64,000 nt of DNA, taken from NCBI RefSeq assembly GCF_003065425.1, contig NZ_CP026949.1, positions 124,001 through 188,000 on the forward strand, written 5' to 3'. Shown here in pieces: positions 44,238 to 52,840 of the stretch. The notes below the pieces were generated by a model. It saw nothing but the letters and a program-made list of their open reading frames with translations, was not told the DNA's origin and searched no databases. This DNA is from Mycetocola zhujimingii. Its GTDB lineage: Bacteria > Actinomycetota > Actinomycetes > Actinomycetales > Microbacteriaceae. The translations under genes and the position numbers were made by a program. The number at the start of each line of letters is the position of its first letter. The first letter of the stretch is position 1.

Positions 44238-45113
44238 ATGGATACTCATTTCTCTTTGCTCCCCGGCGGCACCTGGACTCTCGGGGACCTCACCGTTTCC
44301 CGATTCGGCTACGGTGCCATGCAGCTCGCCGGCCCGTGGGTGATGGGGCCGCCGGCTGATCGGGATGGTGCGATCGCCGTTCTCCGGGCAGCTGTCGAGC
44401 TCGGAATTACGCATATCGACACCAGCGATGCCTATGGACCACGGGTTACCAATGAGTTGATCCGTGAGGCTCTCTCCCCGTATCCGTCCCAGGTGCACAT
44501 CGTCACAAAGGTCGGGGCTCAGCGGGATGAGCAGGGCGGCTGGCCGACGGCGCGGCAACCAGACCAGTTGCGCCGCCAGGTCGACGACAACCTCGAATCT
44601 CTCGGACTCGATGCGCTCGATCTGGTGAACCTGCGGCTCGGGACCGCCGATGGTCCTCATACCGAGTCGTTGGCTGAGGCGTTCGAGACGCTTGTCGATC
44701 TCCAACGACAAGGCGTCATTCGCCACCTCGGTGTGAGTAATGCCACCGGTGAGCAAGTCGCCGAAGCCCAGAGCATCGCGCCGATCGTCAGTGTGCAGAA
44801 CATGTACAACCTCGCACACCGCTCTGATGATGACTTGATCGATCGGCTCGCCGCTGGCGGTGTCGCATACGTTCCGTTCTTCCCGCTGGGCGGTTTCAGC
44901 CCGCTTCAGTCTTCTGCACTCTCCGGTGTCGCGTCGAGGTTGGGCACGAGCCCGATGTCGGTCGCGCTTTCGTGGCTGTTGCAGAGGTCGCCGAACATCC
45001 TGCTGATCCCCGGAACTTCCTCGGTCGCGCATCTGCGTGAGAACTTTGAGGGCGCTGCTCTTTCGCTGTCCGATGACGACCTCACGGAGTTGGACACGAT
45101 CGGACGGAATTGA
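44238..45113 (+). CDS. Aldo/keto reductase
   Basis: A 291-residue NADPH-dependent reductase. The catalytic Asp and Tyr are in HIDTSDAYGP and the Lys in HIVTKVGAQ. The position normally holding the catalytic His reads Asn (DLVNLRLG), as in the YdbC-like subgroup. The ATG has GGAAAG upstream; the open frame extends to 44100 but crosses the operator. Divergent HxlR probably controls it. Confidence 0.88.
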   Translation: MDTHFSLLPGGTWTLGDLTVSRFGYGAMQLAGPWVMGPPADRDGAIAVLRAAVELGITHIDTSDAYGPRVTNELIREALSPYPSQVHIVTKVGAQRDEQGGWPTARQPDQLRRQVDDNLESLGLDALDLVNLRLGTADGPHTESLAEAFETLVDLQRQGVIRHLGVSNATGEQVAEAQSIAPIVSVQNMYNLAHRSDDDLIDRLAAGGVAYVPFFPLGGFSPLQSSALSGVASRLGTSPMSVALSWLLQRSPNILLIPGTSSVAHLRENFEGAALSLSDDDLTELDTIGRN

Positions 45114-45140
45114 GGTGTCCACTTTCCATATCGGCAAGTG

Positions 45141-45146
45141 TAGAGT
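45141..45146 (+). promoter_or_regulatory. -10 box of a leaderless promoter for the membrane protein/wHTH operon
   Basis: TAGAGT, seven bases (TTCCGAC), then the ATG at 45154. An inverted repeat CTTTCCAT...ATGGAAAG (45122-45161) spans box and start codon, so the downstream wHTH regulator may act here. Confidence 0.5.
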
Positions 45147-45153
45147 TTCCGAC

Positions 45154-45612
45154 ATGGAAAGAGATGACGCACTCAGCCCCGTGAACGCCCAGGAGCAACT
45201 CGACGCGCTGCGCGCAGACGGTGCCGCTGTGAGCACGCGCACCTCAGCGCCGCTCTGGTACCTCGTTGCACAGTCGCTCTGCATCGCGGGGTTCGTCTTC
45301 TCGTTCAGTCTCGACAACTGGCAGTCGCTCGGGTTCGTGATCGCCGCGGTGGCGATGGTACTGCTCGGGATGCTCCGCCCCGCCATCACCGGAACGCGCG
45401 CGGAACCGTGGGTGTACCGGCGCTCACTGACGATCGGCGCGGCGCAGCTGGGATTCGTGGTCGCCCTCGTCGTGCTGGGTCCCCTCCTCGTGAGTCTGGC
45501 CGACTCGGCCGTGCTGTTCGGCGCGCTCCTGGTGGTGGCCTTCGGCGGCAGCCTCGCGCTCGGGATCGCGATGGAGCGCGCGCTCGCGCGATCAATTGCC
45601 GAGGGTGAGTAA
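45154..45612 (+). CDS. Four-helix membrane protein, uncharacterised
   Basis: A 152-residue protein with a soluble N-terminus of about 33 residues and four hydrophobic segments (about 34-52, 56-73, 88-110, 116-136). The first reads LWYLVAQSLCIAGFVFSF. I recognise no named family. Its stop overlaps by one base the start of a winged-helix regulator, the arrangement of membrane protein/regulator pairs in many Actinobacteria. Start chosen from the TAGAGT box. Confidence 0.75.
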   Translation: MERDDALSPVNAQEQLDALRADGAAVSTRTSAPLWYLVAQSLCIAGFVFSFSLDNWQSLGFVIAAVAMVLLGMLRPAITGTRAEPWVYRRSLTIGAAQLGFVVALVVLGPLLVSLADSAVLFGALLVVAFGGSLALGIAMERALARSIAEGE

Positions 45613-45932
45613 TGGCGGCAGAAGCGCGCTTCGATGAGGCCGTGCACGGCGTTGTGCGGCTGCGGGTCTGCGGCATCCTTGCTCGCCTGGGCAGCACCGA
45701 GTTCGCGCTGTTGCGAGACACGCTCGGGGTCAGTGATCCGACGTTGAGCAAACACCTCAAGCAGCTGGAGAACGCGGGGTACCTCAAACTGGTCAAGGGC
45801 CCGGGCCTTGGCGGTCGCACTCGCACCTGGGCCGAGCTCACCGATGCGGGCCGTGCGGCATTCGACGGTCATGTTGCCTTCCTGCGTGAGGTTATTGACA
45901 CCGATCCTGTCGCACGCGATGGCGAGAGCTGA
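45612..45932 (+). CDS. Winged-helix (ArsR/MarR-like) transcriptional regulator
   Basis: A 106-residue one-domain regulator: VVRLRVCGILARLGSTEFALL, then the recognition helix SDPTLSKHLKQLENAGYLKL and a beta wing KGPGLGGRTRTWAEL. It matches the transcriptional-regulator type paired with small membrane proteins. It is translationally coupled to the gene before it, and its last 14 bases overlap the following esterase start. Confidence 0.87.
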   Translation: MAAEARFDEAVHGVVRLRVCGILARLGSTEFALLRDTLGVSDPTLSKHLKQLENAGYLKLVKGPGLGGRTRTWAELTDAGRAAFDGHVAFLREVIDTDPVARDGES

Positions 45933-46836
45933 CGTGGTTTCTCACCGCGGCCTGACGTCCTCGTCGCAGTCAGGATTCGAGCAGGTGAATGTATCCGGAC
46001 CCCACGGCGGCATTCCGGTCCGCTGGTACCAACCAGCAGCATCCGATGTGTTCAGCCCCGTGCTTGTCTGGCTTCATGGCGGTGGATTCTTCACGGGCGG
46101 TCTCGAGCAGCCCGAGTCACACGATGTCGCGCTCGGGCTCGCGGGCAGGGGCATCACGGTCGTGACCGTCGACTATCGCCTGGTCCCGCTTCCCGTCCTG
46201 GCCCAGGTGGGAGCGCTCGCGGGCCGCGCCGCGGTGCGGCACCCGCTCCCGAGTGATGACGTTGCCGCCGTGGTGCGGTGGGCGCGCGAGCGCGCTGGTG
46301 GGCCGGTCTTCCTGGGTGGAGCGAGTGCCGGCGCGTGCCTCGCGGCCACGGCCACCCTGCGCATGACGGACGAGGGCTCGCCGGTGCTCGGCACGGTGCT
46401 GGCCTACGGTTTCTTCCACGCTGCTCTCCCCGTCCCTCCGGCGGAACTGCGCTCGCGGCTGACCGGCCACCGCAGGCTGACGCACGCGCCTTTTCTCCTC
46501 GACGCCGTCAACCGGAACTACGCCGGTTCAGCCACCGCGCTGTCTGAACGGCTCGCATTCCCGGGCGGGCATGACCTCAGCGGCTTCCCGCCTGCACTGA
46601 TGATCGACGCCGACAGGGACGTCATGCGCTCCTCGGCAGAGCGGTTCGCCGCTGAGCTTCGGGCTTCGGGCACGGATGTCACGCGCCGTGTTCTCCCCGA
46701 GACCCACCACGCGTTCCTCAACCGTCCGGCGCTCCCGGAGTTCGCGACGGCGATCGACCTCATCGCCGGGTGGACCGCCCGTCACGCGGATGAAGGCCAA
46801 GGTTCGCACCGGGAGAAGGAAGAAGAGCCCGGATAA
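45919..46836 (+). CDS. Alpha/beta hydrolase, hormone-sensitive-lipase (HSL) family esterase
   Basis: A 305-residue esterase. The oxyanion-hole motif HGGGFFTG, nucleophile Ser in GGASAGACLA, Asp in DADRDVM and His in THHAFLN form the HSL layout. The most likely start is the ATG at 45919, which overlaps the regulator gene by 14 bases; the open frame to 45808 lies wholly inside that gene. It is probably co-transcribed with the two genes before it. Confidence 0.85.
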   Translation: MARADVVSHRGLTSSSQSGFEQVNVSGPHGGIPVRWYQPAASDVFSPVLVWLHGGGFFTGGLEQPESHDVALGLAGRGITVVTVDYRLVPLPVLAQVGALAGRAAVRHPLPSDDVAAVVRWARERAGGPVFLGGASAGACLAATATLRMTDEGSPVLGTVLAYGFFHAALPVPPAELRSRLTGHRRLTHAPFLLDAVNRNYAGSATALSERLAFPGGHDLSGFPPALMIDADRDVMRSSAERFAAELRASGTDVTRRVLPETHHAFLNRPALPEFATAIDLIAGWTARHADEGQGSHREKEEEPG

Positions 46837-46913
46837 GGTCAATTCACCGCTGGTGATCCTTATCTCGCGGCTATTTCCCTGGCTCGGCGCTGACACCCGG
46901 AGGGTGGACCCGC

Positions 46914-47834
46914 CTAGGAGCGAAGCACCACGTTCTCGGGTTCTTCGCCGCGCAGCATCCGTTCGATCTGGCGGCGGGCGAGCTTCGCCATCCGCGGCAT
47001 CATGGCCGTCGATGCGCCACCGACGTGAGGGCTGATCAGCACGTTCTCGAGGGCGAAGAGTGGGTGGCCGTCCGGTAGCGGCTCCGGATCGGTCACGTCG
47101 AGCGCGAACCGCAGGCGGCCCGATTCGGCGTGGCGGAGGATGGCATCCGTGTCGGCGACGGCACCGCGCGCGATGTTCACCAGCAGGGCCCCGTCGGGCA
47201 TGACCGAGAGGAACTCCTCGTTGACGAGCCCGGTCGTCTCGTCCGTGAGCGGAACCCCGACAATGACGATGTCGGCGGTGGGCAGCAGCTCGGGCAACTC
47301 GTCGATGCCGTGGATCTCGCCACGCTCATCGCTCCGCGCGTGGGTTGCAACACGCACGACGTTGACCTCGAACGGGAGCAGGCGGTCCTCGATCGCCTTG
47401 CCGACGCCGCCGTAACCGAGCAGCAGAACCGTCCGGTCGGCAACGCTCGCGTGCCTGGCCGGCGCCCACTTTCCCTTCTCCGCGGCGCGGACGAAGTCCG
47501 GGATGCCGCGCTGCGCTGCGAGCACGAGCGCCAGGGTGAGCTCTGCGGTCGAGGTCTCGTGCACCGACGATGCATTGGCGAACACATTCCCCGGTGGCAA
47601 TACCTCGTCCATGCCGTCGTAGCCGATCGACTGGCTCTGCACCAGTTTCGTCGTGACGCCCTGAAGTGCCTGCAGCGTCTCCGGCGATCCCATGTAGGGC
47701 AGGATGACGATGTCGAAAGAGGACTCCGGCGCGGGGCCGGACAGATCCCACTCGACAAACCGGACGCCATCGATGTCGCCGATGGCCTTGCGCAGGGTCT
47801 TGCCTGGGACGCTTACGAGCAACGGATCAGTCAT
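46914..47834 (-). CDS. D-isomer 2-hydroxyacid dehydrogenase family protein
   Basis: A 306-residue NAD(P)-dependent dehydrogenase. The nucleotide loop is VLLLGYGGVGKAIE, the conserved Arg is in VNIARGAVADTDA, the Glu in VTDPEPLPDGHPLF, and the His in NVLISPHVGG. Substrate is not defined by sequence. TAGGCT lies six bases before its ATG. Confidence 0.9.
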   Translation of the reverse strand: MTDPLLVSVPGKTLRKAIGDIDGVRFVEWDLSGPAPESSFDIVILPYMGSPETLQALQGVTTKLVQSQSIGYDGMDEVLPPGNVFANASSVHETSTAELTLALVLAAQRGIPDFVRAAEKGKWAPARHASVADRTVLLLGYGGVGKAIEDRLLPFEVNVVRVATHARSDERGEIHGIDELPELLPTADIVIVGVPLTDETTGLVNEEFLSVMPDGALLVNIARGAVADTDAILRHAESGRLRFALDVTDPEPLPDGHPLFALENVLISPHVGGASTAMMPRMAKLARRQIERMLRGEEPENVVLRS

Positions 47835-47840
47835 GATTCG

Positions 47841-47846
47841 AGCCTA
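47841..47846 (-). promoter_or_regulatory. -10 box of a leaderless promoter for the 2-hydroxyacid dehydrogenase
   Basis: TAGGCT on the minus strand, six bases (CGAATC), then the ATG at 47834. Confidence 0.5.
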
Positions 47847-47898
47847 TCGAAGGGGGTCCTCCGCGCCGAGGATCCGTGGGGAGCTGGACAGCGCGCTG

Positions 47899-47904
47899 TA
47901 GATT
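47899..47904 (+). promoter_or_regulatory. -10 box of a leaderless promoter for the SCO4848-like gene
   Basis: TAGATT, six bases (CGACTA), then the ATG at 47911. Confidence 0.5.
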
Positions 47905-47910
47905 CGACTA

Positions 47911-48129
47911 ATGGATTCACCGCTCCTCGTCGCACTCCTTCTCGCCAACGTCGTGTTCAACCTCATCGTCTGGCCGCCGCTCTACCGGCGCGTGGTGAAG
48001 GACCCGAGGGCGCGGGATGCCGTCGGCAAGGCAACCAGGTTCCTCACCGTGCACATCGTGCTGTTCGTCGTTGCTGGTGTGCTGACCCTGGCCAGCGCGA
48101 TCGTCGCGATCGCGGCGCTCGTCGGCTAG
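47911..48129 (+). CDS. Small membrane protein, SCO4848-like
   Basis: A 72-residue protein with two hydrophobic helices (about 4-22 and 46-70). Between them is a basic loop WPPLYRRVVKDPRARD, similar to the SCO4848 family of actinobacterial membrane proteins of unknown function. It has no neighbour on its strand within an operon. Confidence 0.72.
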   Translation: MDSPLLVALLLANVVFNLIVWPPLYRRVVKDPRARDAVGKATRFLTVHIVLFVVAGVLTLASAIVAIAALVG

Positions 48130-48165
48130 CGCGCGCCACCCGTCGAGCGCGCCACATCCTGCCTT

Positions 48166-48189
48166 GCGCTGCAGAAGCTTCTGCAGCGC
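48166..48189. repeat. 24-base perfect palindrome
   Basis: GCGCTGCAGAAG followed by its exact reverse complement, centred on AAGCTT, without a loop. It lies between the convergent SCO4848-like gene and rhaB, so it may serve as terminator or as a protein site. As RNA it would need to sacrifice central pairs for a loop. Confidence 0.55.
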
Positions 48190-48236
48190 TGGGCATGGAA
48201 GTGCAGCGGTGGGCGTCATGGAGCAGCTCAGCAGCG

Positions 48237-49664
48237 TCAGCGACGCGCGCGCGGTTCGAACCGCCGCGGCTCGAACGAGGTCGCGGTGAGCGCACGCAGC
48301 GACTCGAGATCACCCTCAAGAAGCCCGACCGCCCGTGCTTGAACGAGCACGTTGCCGATCGCCGTTGCCTCCACCGGGCCGGCGAGCACGGGAAGCCCGG
48401 CCCGATCCGCGGTCAGCCGGCACAGCAGGGTGTTGAGCGAGCCACCGCCGACGATGTGGATCACCGAAACGTTCGTGCCCGCGAGGCGTGACGCAGTCTC
48501 AACAGCGCGCGCGAAGGCATCCGCGAGGCTCTCGATAATCGACCGGGTGAACTCCGCACGTGACTGCGGCACCGGCTGGCCGGTCTCTCGCAGCAACTCC
48601 GCGATGCGCGCGGGCATGTCGCCCGGCGGCATGAGCCGTGGGTCGTTCGCGTCGAATACAGGCACCGGGCTGGAGACCGCCGCCGCCTCGCCGAGCAGGG
48701 CGGGCAGGTCGATCGCCGTGCCCGACTCGCGCTCCCAGGTGCGCACCGACTCGCTCAGCAGCCACAGCCCCATCACGTTGTGCAGGAACCGCACCCGCCC
48801 GTCGACGCCACCCTCGTTCGTGAAGTTCGCCTCGCGGCTCGCCTCGGTGAGCACCGGAGCATCGAGTTCGAGCCCGACGAGTCCCCACGTGCCGCACGAA
48901 ATGTAGGCGGCATCGCCCGTCGTCATCGGAATTCCCACGACAGCGGATGCCGTGTCGTGCGATCCGACAGCGGTCACGGGGACGCTCGACGAAAGCCCGG
49001 TCTGCTCGGCGACCTGCGGCAGCAGCGTCCCGATTGTCTCGCCCGGCTGAACGAGCGGCGCCAAAAGCGAGCGGTTGAGGCCGAGACGGCGGATCAGCGC
49101 GTCGTTCCAGTCGCCGTCGACCCTCAGGAGCCCGGTCGTCGACGCGTTGGTGGACTCCGAGACGCGGGCGCCAGTGAGCCAGTGCGCGAAAAGGTCGGGG
49201 ATCAGCAGCGCGGTGTCGGCATCGTTCAACCGATCGCCGTCGGCGGCGAACTGGTAGAGCGTGTTGAACGGGAGGAACTGCAGGCCGTTCTCGGCGTACA
49301 ACTCGCTGAATGGAACCGCCGCGTGCACCGCCTCGACGCCGCGAGCTGTGCGGCCGTCACGGTAGTGGAACGGCTCGGCAAGCAGGCGCCCGCCGGAGAG
49401 CAGGCCGTAGTCGACAGCCCACGAGTCGATGCCGATCGAGGCGAGGTTCGGCGCACGCCTGGCCGCCTCGGTCAGCCCGGCAAGCACCGATTCGTAGAGT
49501 CCGGTGATGTTCCAGTGCAGCTCGCCATCGATCTCGACGGGGCCATTCGGGAAGCGTGTCATCGGTTCGAGCCGCAGCTCGTTGGGTCCGACGTGGCCGA
49601 GCATGACCCGGCCACTCGTCGCGCCGAGGTCGACGGCCGCGACGGTGCCGACGGTGTCGCTCAC
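48237..49664 (-). CDS. rhaB: L-rhamnulokinase RhaB
   Basis: A 475-residue FGGY-family kinase phosphorylating L-rhamnulose. VAAVDLGATSGRVMLG is the N-terminal phosphate loop, SIGIDSWAVDYGLL is specific to the rhamnulokinase branch, and SHDTASAVVGIP and HIVGGGSLNTLLCRLTADR complete the two lobes. GTG start with GAGGTGG shortly upstream. It follows rhaEW on the same strand with a 66-nt palindromic element in the 109-base gap. Confidence 0.93.
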   Translation of the reverse strand: MSDTVGTVAAVDLGATSGRVMLGHVGPNELRLEPMTRFPNGPVEIDGELHWNITGLYESVLAGLTEAARRAPNLASIGIDSWAVDYGLLSGGRLLAEPFHYRDGRTARGVEAVHAAVPFSELYAENGLQFLPFNTLYQFAADGDRLNDADTALLIPDLFAHWLTGARVSESTNASTTGLLRVDGDWNDALIRRLGLNRSLLAPLVQPGETIGTLLPQVAEQTGLSSSVPVTAVGSHDTASAVVGIPMTTGDAAYISCGTWGLVGLELDAPVLTEASREANFTNEGGVDGRVRFLHNVMGLWLLSESVRTWERESGTAIDLPALLGEAAAVSSPVPVFDANDPRLMPPGDMPARIAELLRETGQPVPQSRAEFTRSIIESLADAFARAVETASRLAGTNVSVIHIVGGGSLNTLLCRLTADRAGLPVLAGPVEATAIGNVLVQARAVGLLEGDLESLRALTATSFEPRRFEPRARR

Positions 49665-49690
49665 GCGGCCACCTCGCTCGCCGTGCTGCC

Positions 49691-49756
49691 GAACACATCA
49701 CTTGCGGTCGAGAACACCGGTTGCGCGTGATGTTCTCGACCGGAAGTGATGCTCTC
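49691..49756. repeat. 66-nt palindromic intergenic element, family 1, copy C
   Basis: Exactly 66 bases, inside the probable rhaEW-rhaB operon. The left arm has GCGGTCGAGAACACCG and the right arm TGATGTTCTCGACCGGAAG. It is about 42 kb from copies A and B yet keeps their length and core. Confidence 0.78.
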
Positions 49757-49773
49757 ACCGAGAAAGAGTCGGC

Positions 49774-51810
49774 TCATCGCAGGAAGGCGGCTGCAACGCC
49801 GGCGTCGACCGGGATGTGCAGCCCAGTGGTGTGCGACAGGTCGCTCGTGCAGAGCACGAACACGGCGTTGGCGACGTTCTCCGGAACAACCTCACGCTTG
49901 AGGATGGTGCGCTGGGCGTAGAACTTGCCGAGGTCTTCCTCTTCGATGCCGTAGGTCTTGGCGCGGTTGGCGCCCCAGCCCGAGGCGAAGATGCCCGAAC
50001 CGCGTACGACACCGTCCGGGTTGATGCCGTTGACCTTCACGCCGTACTCGCCGAGCTCGGCGGCGAGCAGTCGCACCTGGTGCGCCTGGTCCGCCTTGGT
50101 GGCCGAGTACGCGATGTTGTTCGGTCCGGCGAAGACCGAGTTCTTCGACGAGATGTAGATGATGTCTCCGCCGAGCTTCTGGTCGATGAGCACGCGCGCC
50201 GCGGCCTTCGACACGAGGAACGAGCCCTTCGCCATCACGTTGTGCTGCAGGTCCCAGTCCGCTTCGGTGGTCTCGAGCAGCGACTTCGACAGCGACAGTC
50301 CTGCGTTGTTCACGACGAGGTCGAGCCCGCCGAACGCGAGAAGAGCGGCATCGATCGCGGTCTGCACCGCTTTCTCGTTCGAGACATCCGCCGCGATGCC
50401 AATAGCGACATCCGTGTTTCCGATCTCAGCCGCAGCGGCCTGAGCCTTCTCGAGCGAGAGGTCGGCGATGACGACGCACGCGCCCTCCGCAGCGAGGCGG
50501 GTGGCGATGGCCTTGCCGATTCCGGATGCAGCTCCCGTCACGAGAGCGATGCGGGTCGCGAGCGGCTTCGGCTTCGGCATGCGCTGGAGCTTGGCCTCCT
50601 CGAGCGCCCAGTACTCGATGCGGAACTTCTCGGCTTCGTCGATCGGCGCATAGGTCGAGAGACCCTCGGCGCCGCGCATCACGTTGATGGCGTTGATGTA
50701 GAACTCGCTCGCAACGCGCGCGGTCTGCTTGTTCGCGCCGAAGCTGAACATGCCGACACCTGGGACGAGAATGATGAGCGGGTCAGCTCCACGGATCGCG
50801 GGGGAGTCAGCCGTCGCATTGCGGTCGTAATAGGCCTGGTAGTCCGTGCGGTACTCCTCGTGGAGGACCTGCACGCGCTCGATCGTCTCTTCCACCGAAG
50901 CGGATGCTGGCAGGTCGACGACAAGCGGCTTCACCTTGGTGCGGAGGAAGTGGTCGGGGCAGCTCGTGCCGAGCGCGGCGAGGCGCGGGTGCTCGGTGCT
51001 CGCGAGGAAGTCGAGGACGACAGCGTGGTCGGTGAAGTGGCCGACCTGCGGTTTGTCGGTCGATGCGAGTCCGCGGAGCGTCGGCGCGAGGGCTGCGGCC
51101 TTGGCGCGACGCTCGGCGAGAGGCAGGGCTTCGTAGCCGTCGAGCTCGGGGCCGAACGGCTCGGGCCGGGAGTGAGTCGCGATGTACTCAGCGGCGGTGT
51201 CGATGATCCAGAGCGAGTTCCTCTCGCTCTCGTCGCTGGTGTCGCCCCACGCGGTGATGCCGTGTCCGCCGAGGATGCAACCGACGGCATCCGGGTTCTT
51301 CGCCTTGATCTCAGCGATGTCGAGGCCGAGCTGGAAGCCGGGGCGGCGCCAGGGCACCCAGACGACCCTGTCGCCGAAGATGGTCTTTGTGAGCTCTTCG
51401 CCGTCTGCGGCGGTCGCGATCGCGATGCCGGAGCCGGGGTGCAGGTGGTCGACGTGCGCGGCGTCGACGAGGCCGTGCATGGCGGTGTCGATCGACGGGG
51501 CAGCGCCGCCCTTGCCGTGGAGCGTGTAGTCGAAGGCCGCAACCATCTTGTCTTCCCGGTCGACGCCGGGGTAGACGTGAGTGAGCGCGCGTATGCGGTC
51601 GAGGCGGAGGACAGCGAGGCCCTTCTCGGTGAGGGTGCCGAGGTCGCCGCCGGATCCCTTGACCCAGAGCAGCGCGACGTCTTCGCCGGTGACGGGGTCG
51701 GTGTCGATGCCCTTGGCTGAGGTGTTGCCGCCGGCGTAGTTGGTGTTCTTCGGGTCGGCGCCGAGGCGGTTACTCCGGGCGATCAGTGCCGCTGCGGTCT
51801 CGTTCGTCAT
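49774..51810 (-). CDS. rhaEW: Bifunctional rhamnulose-1-phosphate aldolase / L-lactaldehyde dehydrogenase
   Basis: A 678-residue fusion: a class II aldolase domain (about residues 1-400; HVDHLHPGSGIAIATAADG and LGGHGITAWG with zinc-binding His) and a C-terminal SDR domain (about 430-678; TGAASGIG, NNAGLS, YSATKADQAHQ). It splits rhamnulose-1-P to DHAP and lactaldehyde and oxidises the latter to lactate. The ATG at 51810 has GGAG eight bases upstream; two earlier in-frame starts exist but fall in the operator-like repeat. First gene of rhaEW-rhaB. Confidence 0.93.
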   Translation of the reverse strand: MTNETAAALIARSNRLGADPKNTNYAGGNTSAKGIDTDPVTGEDVALLWVKGSGGDLGTLTEKGLAVLRLDRIRALTHVYPGVDREDKMVAAFDYTLHGKGGAAPSIDTAMHGLVDAAHVDHLHPGSGIAIATAADGEELTKTIFGDRVVWVPWRRPGFQLGLDIAEIKAKNPDAVGCILGGHGITAWGDTSDESERNSLWIIDTAAEYIATHSRPEPFGPELDGYEALPLAERRAKAAALAPTLRGLASTDKPQVGHFTDHAVVLDFLASTEHPRLAALGTSCPDHFLRTKVKPLVVDLPASASVEETIERVQVLHEEYRTDYQAYYDRNATADSPAIRGADPLIILVPGVGMFSFGANKQTARVASEFYINAINVMRGAEGLSTYAPIDEAEKFRIEYWALEEAKLQRMPKPKPLATRIALVTGAASGIGKAIATRLAAEGACVVIADLSLEKAQAAAAEIGNTDVAIGIAADVSNEKAVQTAIDAALLAFGGLDLVVNNAGLSLSKSLLETTEADWDLQHNVMAKGSFLVSKAAARVLIDQKLGGDIIYISSKNSVFAGPNNIAYSATKADQAHQVRLLAAELGEYGVKVNGINPDGVVRGSGIFASGWGANRAKTYGIEEEDLGKFYAQRTILKREVVPENVANAVFVLCTSDLSHTTGLHIPVDAGVAAAFLR

Positions 51811-51833
51811 GCGCAATCTCCGTTGTTCGTTCA

Positions 51834-51857
51834 TGTTAACTCTTACAGAAAGTAACA
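51834..51857. promoter_or_regulatory. Candidate DeoR-type operator in front of rhaEW
   Basis: TGTTA (51834-51838) and TAACA (51853-51857) form a symmetrical half-site pair with 14 bases between them, in the 80-base gap between rhaEW and the DeoR-family gene. Position over the promoter/leader suits repression. Confidence 0.4.
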
Positions 51858-51890
51858 CCGGCCATCGCGTCGGTCAAGGGTCGCTCCCGT

Positions 51891-52652
51891 TCAGGCGAGT
51901 TCGACGAGCTCCCTGTACGGATCAAGCCGGGCGTCGGCGGGATCGAGTTCGGTGACCATGAGGCTTACCCGCTGCCAGTCCAGGGCACGCGCAAGGGCAC
52001 GCTGGCCGAGTTTGGAGGAGTCGACGAGGAGGACCGTTTCGTCTGCCGCCGCGACGAACGCGAGCTTGACCTGCGCCTCCGCGAGAGTGACTTCACTCGT
52101 TCCGCGCTCGGGGTCGACCGCGCCCGCTGAAGTGAAGAAGTGCGAGTAGTGCAGCGAACCGGCCGCCTGGCACGCCAACAGGCCGACGAAGCTGTCTGTG
52201 CGCTCCTCGGCCTCACCACCGATCAGCAGCGGCATCCCCCCGAGCCGCCGCGCACTCTGGAAGTTCTCGTACGAGTTCGTGGCAACGGTGAGGTCAGCGC
52301 CCGATCCCTCCATGCGAGTGAGCACGGTTCCCGCGGTGGATGACGCATCGAATGCGACGGCTCCGGTGGCGGGCATCAGCGCAAGCACCTTCTCAGCGAT
52401 GACGCGCTTGGCGTCGGCTCCCGTCGACATCCGGTCGAGGAACGAGCGTGGCTTGAGCGACGGCACGGCACCGCCGCGAACGCGCCGCAGCCTGCCTTCC
52501 ACCTCGAGGTCGGCGAGGTCGCGGCGAACGGTCATCGCCGAAACACCGAGGGATTCCGCCGCGGCGTCCAGTCGAATGATCCCGTCAGCGGTGAGGATCT
52601 CGAGCAGCCGCTCCCGACGGGACTCAGCGTCGACGGTCGATGTTGTTGCCAT
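51891..52652 (-). CDS. DeoR/GlpR family regulator, likely of the rhamnose genes
   Basis: A 253-residue DeoR repressor. The HTH lies near residues 11-60 (AAESLGVSAMTVRRDLADLE, VRGGAVPS) with a sugar-phosphate sensing domain (VAFDASSTAGTVLTRM, TSAGAVDPERGTSEVTLAE, LLVDSSKLGQRAL). The ATG has GAGGAG eight bases upstream. It lies directly upstream of rhaEW-rhaB on the same strand and back to back with a second DeoR gene, so it probably senses rhamnulose-1-P. Confidence 0.9.
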   Translation of the reverse strand: MATTSTVDAESRRERLLEILTADGIIRLDAAAESLGVSAMTVRRDLADLEVEGRLRRVRGGAVPSLKPRSFLDRMSTGADAKRVIAEKVLALMPATGAVAFDASSTAGTVLTRMEGSGADLTVATNSYENFQSARRLGGMPLLIGGEAEERTDSFVGLLACQAAGSLHYSHFFTSAGAVDPERGTSEVTLAEAQVKLAFVAAADETVLLVDSSKLGQRALARALDWQRVSLMVTELDPADARLDPYRELVELA

Positions 52653-52764
52653 GATTCCCGCTCCTCGGTCTGGAGTGAAATGTTACCGCCCGGGGGCCCG
52701 CCGCCGTCGCGCGCTTGCAGCACGCGGATTGCGCAAGCGTTTGGCAACGTTTTGGTTTCGTTTC

Positions 52765-52794
52765 TTGACGCGAATTGACGATTCGGCCTACATT
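52765..52794 (+). promoter_or_regulatory. Promoter of the second DeoR gene / rha importer operon
   Basis: TTGACG (52765-52770), 18 bases, TACATT (52789-52794), about 46 bases before the ATG at 52841, which has CGGAGG as ribosome site. Confidence 0.45.
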
Positions 52795-52840
52795 GCGAGG
52801 GAAAGCTGAGAGTTCGTCACTGTTGCCGAGCGGAGGAGCG

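Noticed and set aside
44220-45872. Minus-strand open frame of 550 codons opposite the aldo/keto reductase
   Set aside because: Spans the divergent genes' coding strands; the AKR, membrane protein and wHTH frames on the plus strand have recognisable motifs.
49816-51720. Plus-strand open frame of 634 codons
   Set aside because: Antisense to rhaEW, whose aldolase and SDR motifs are all present on the minus strand.
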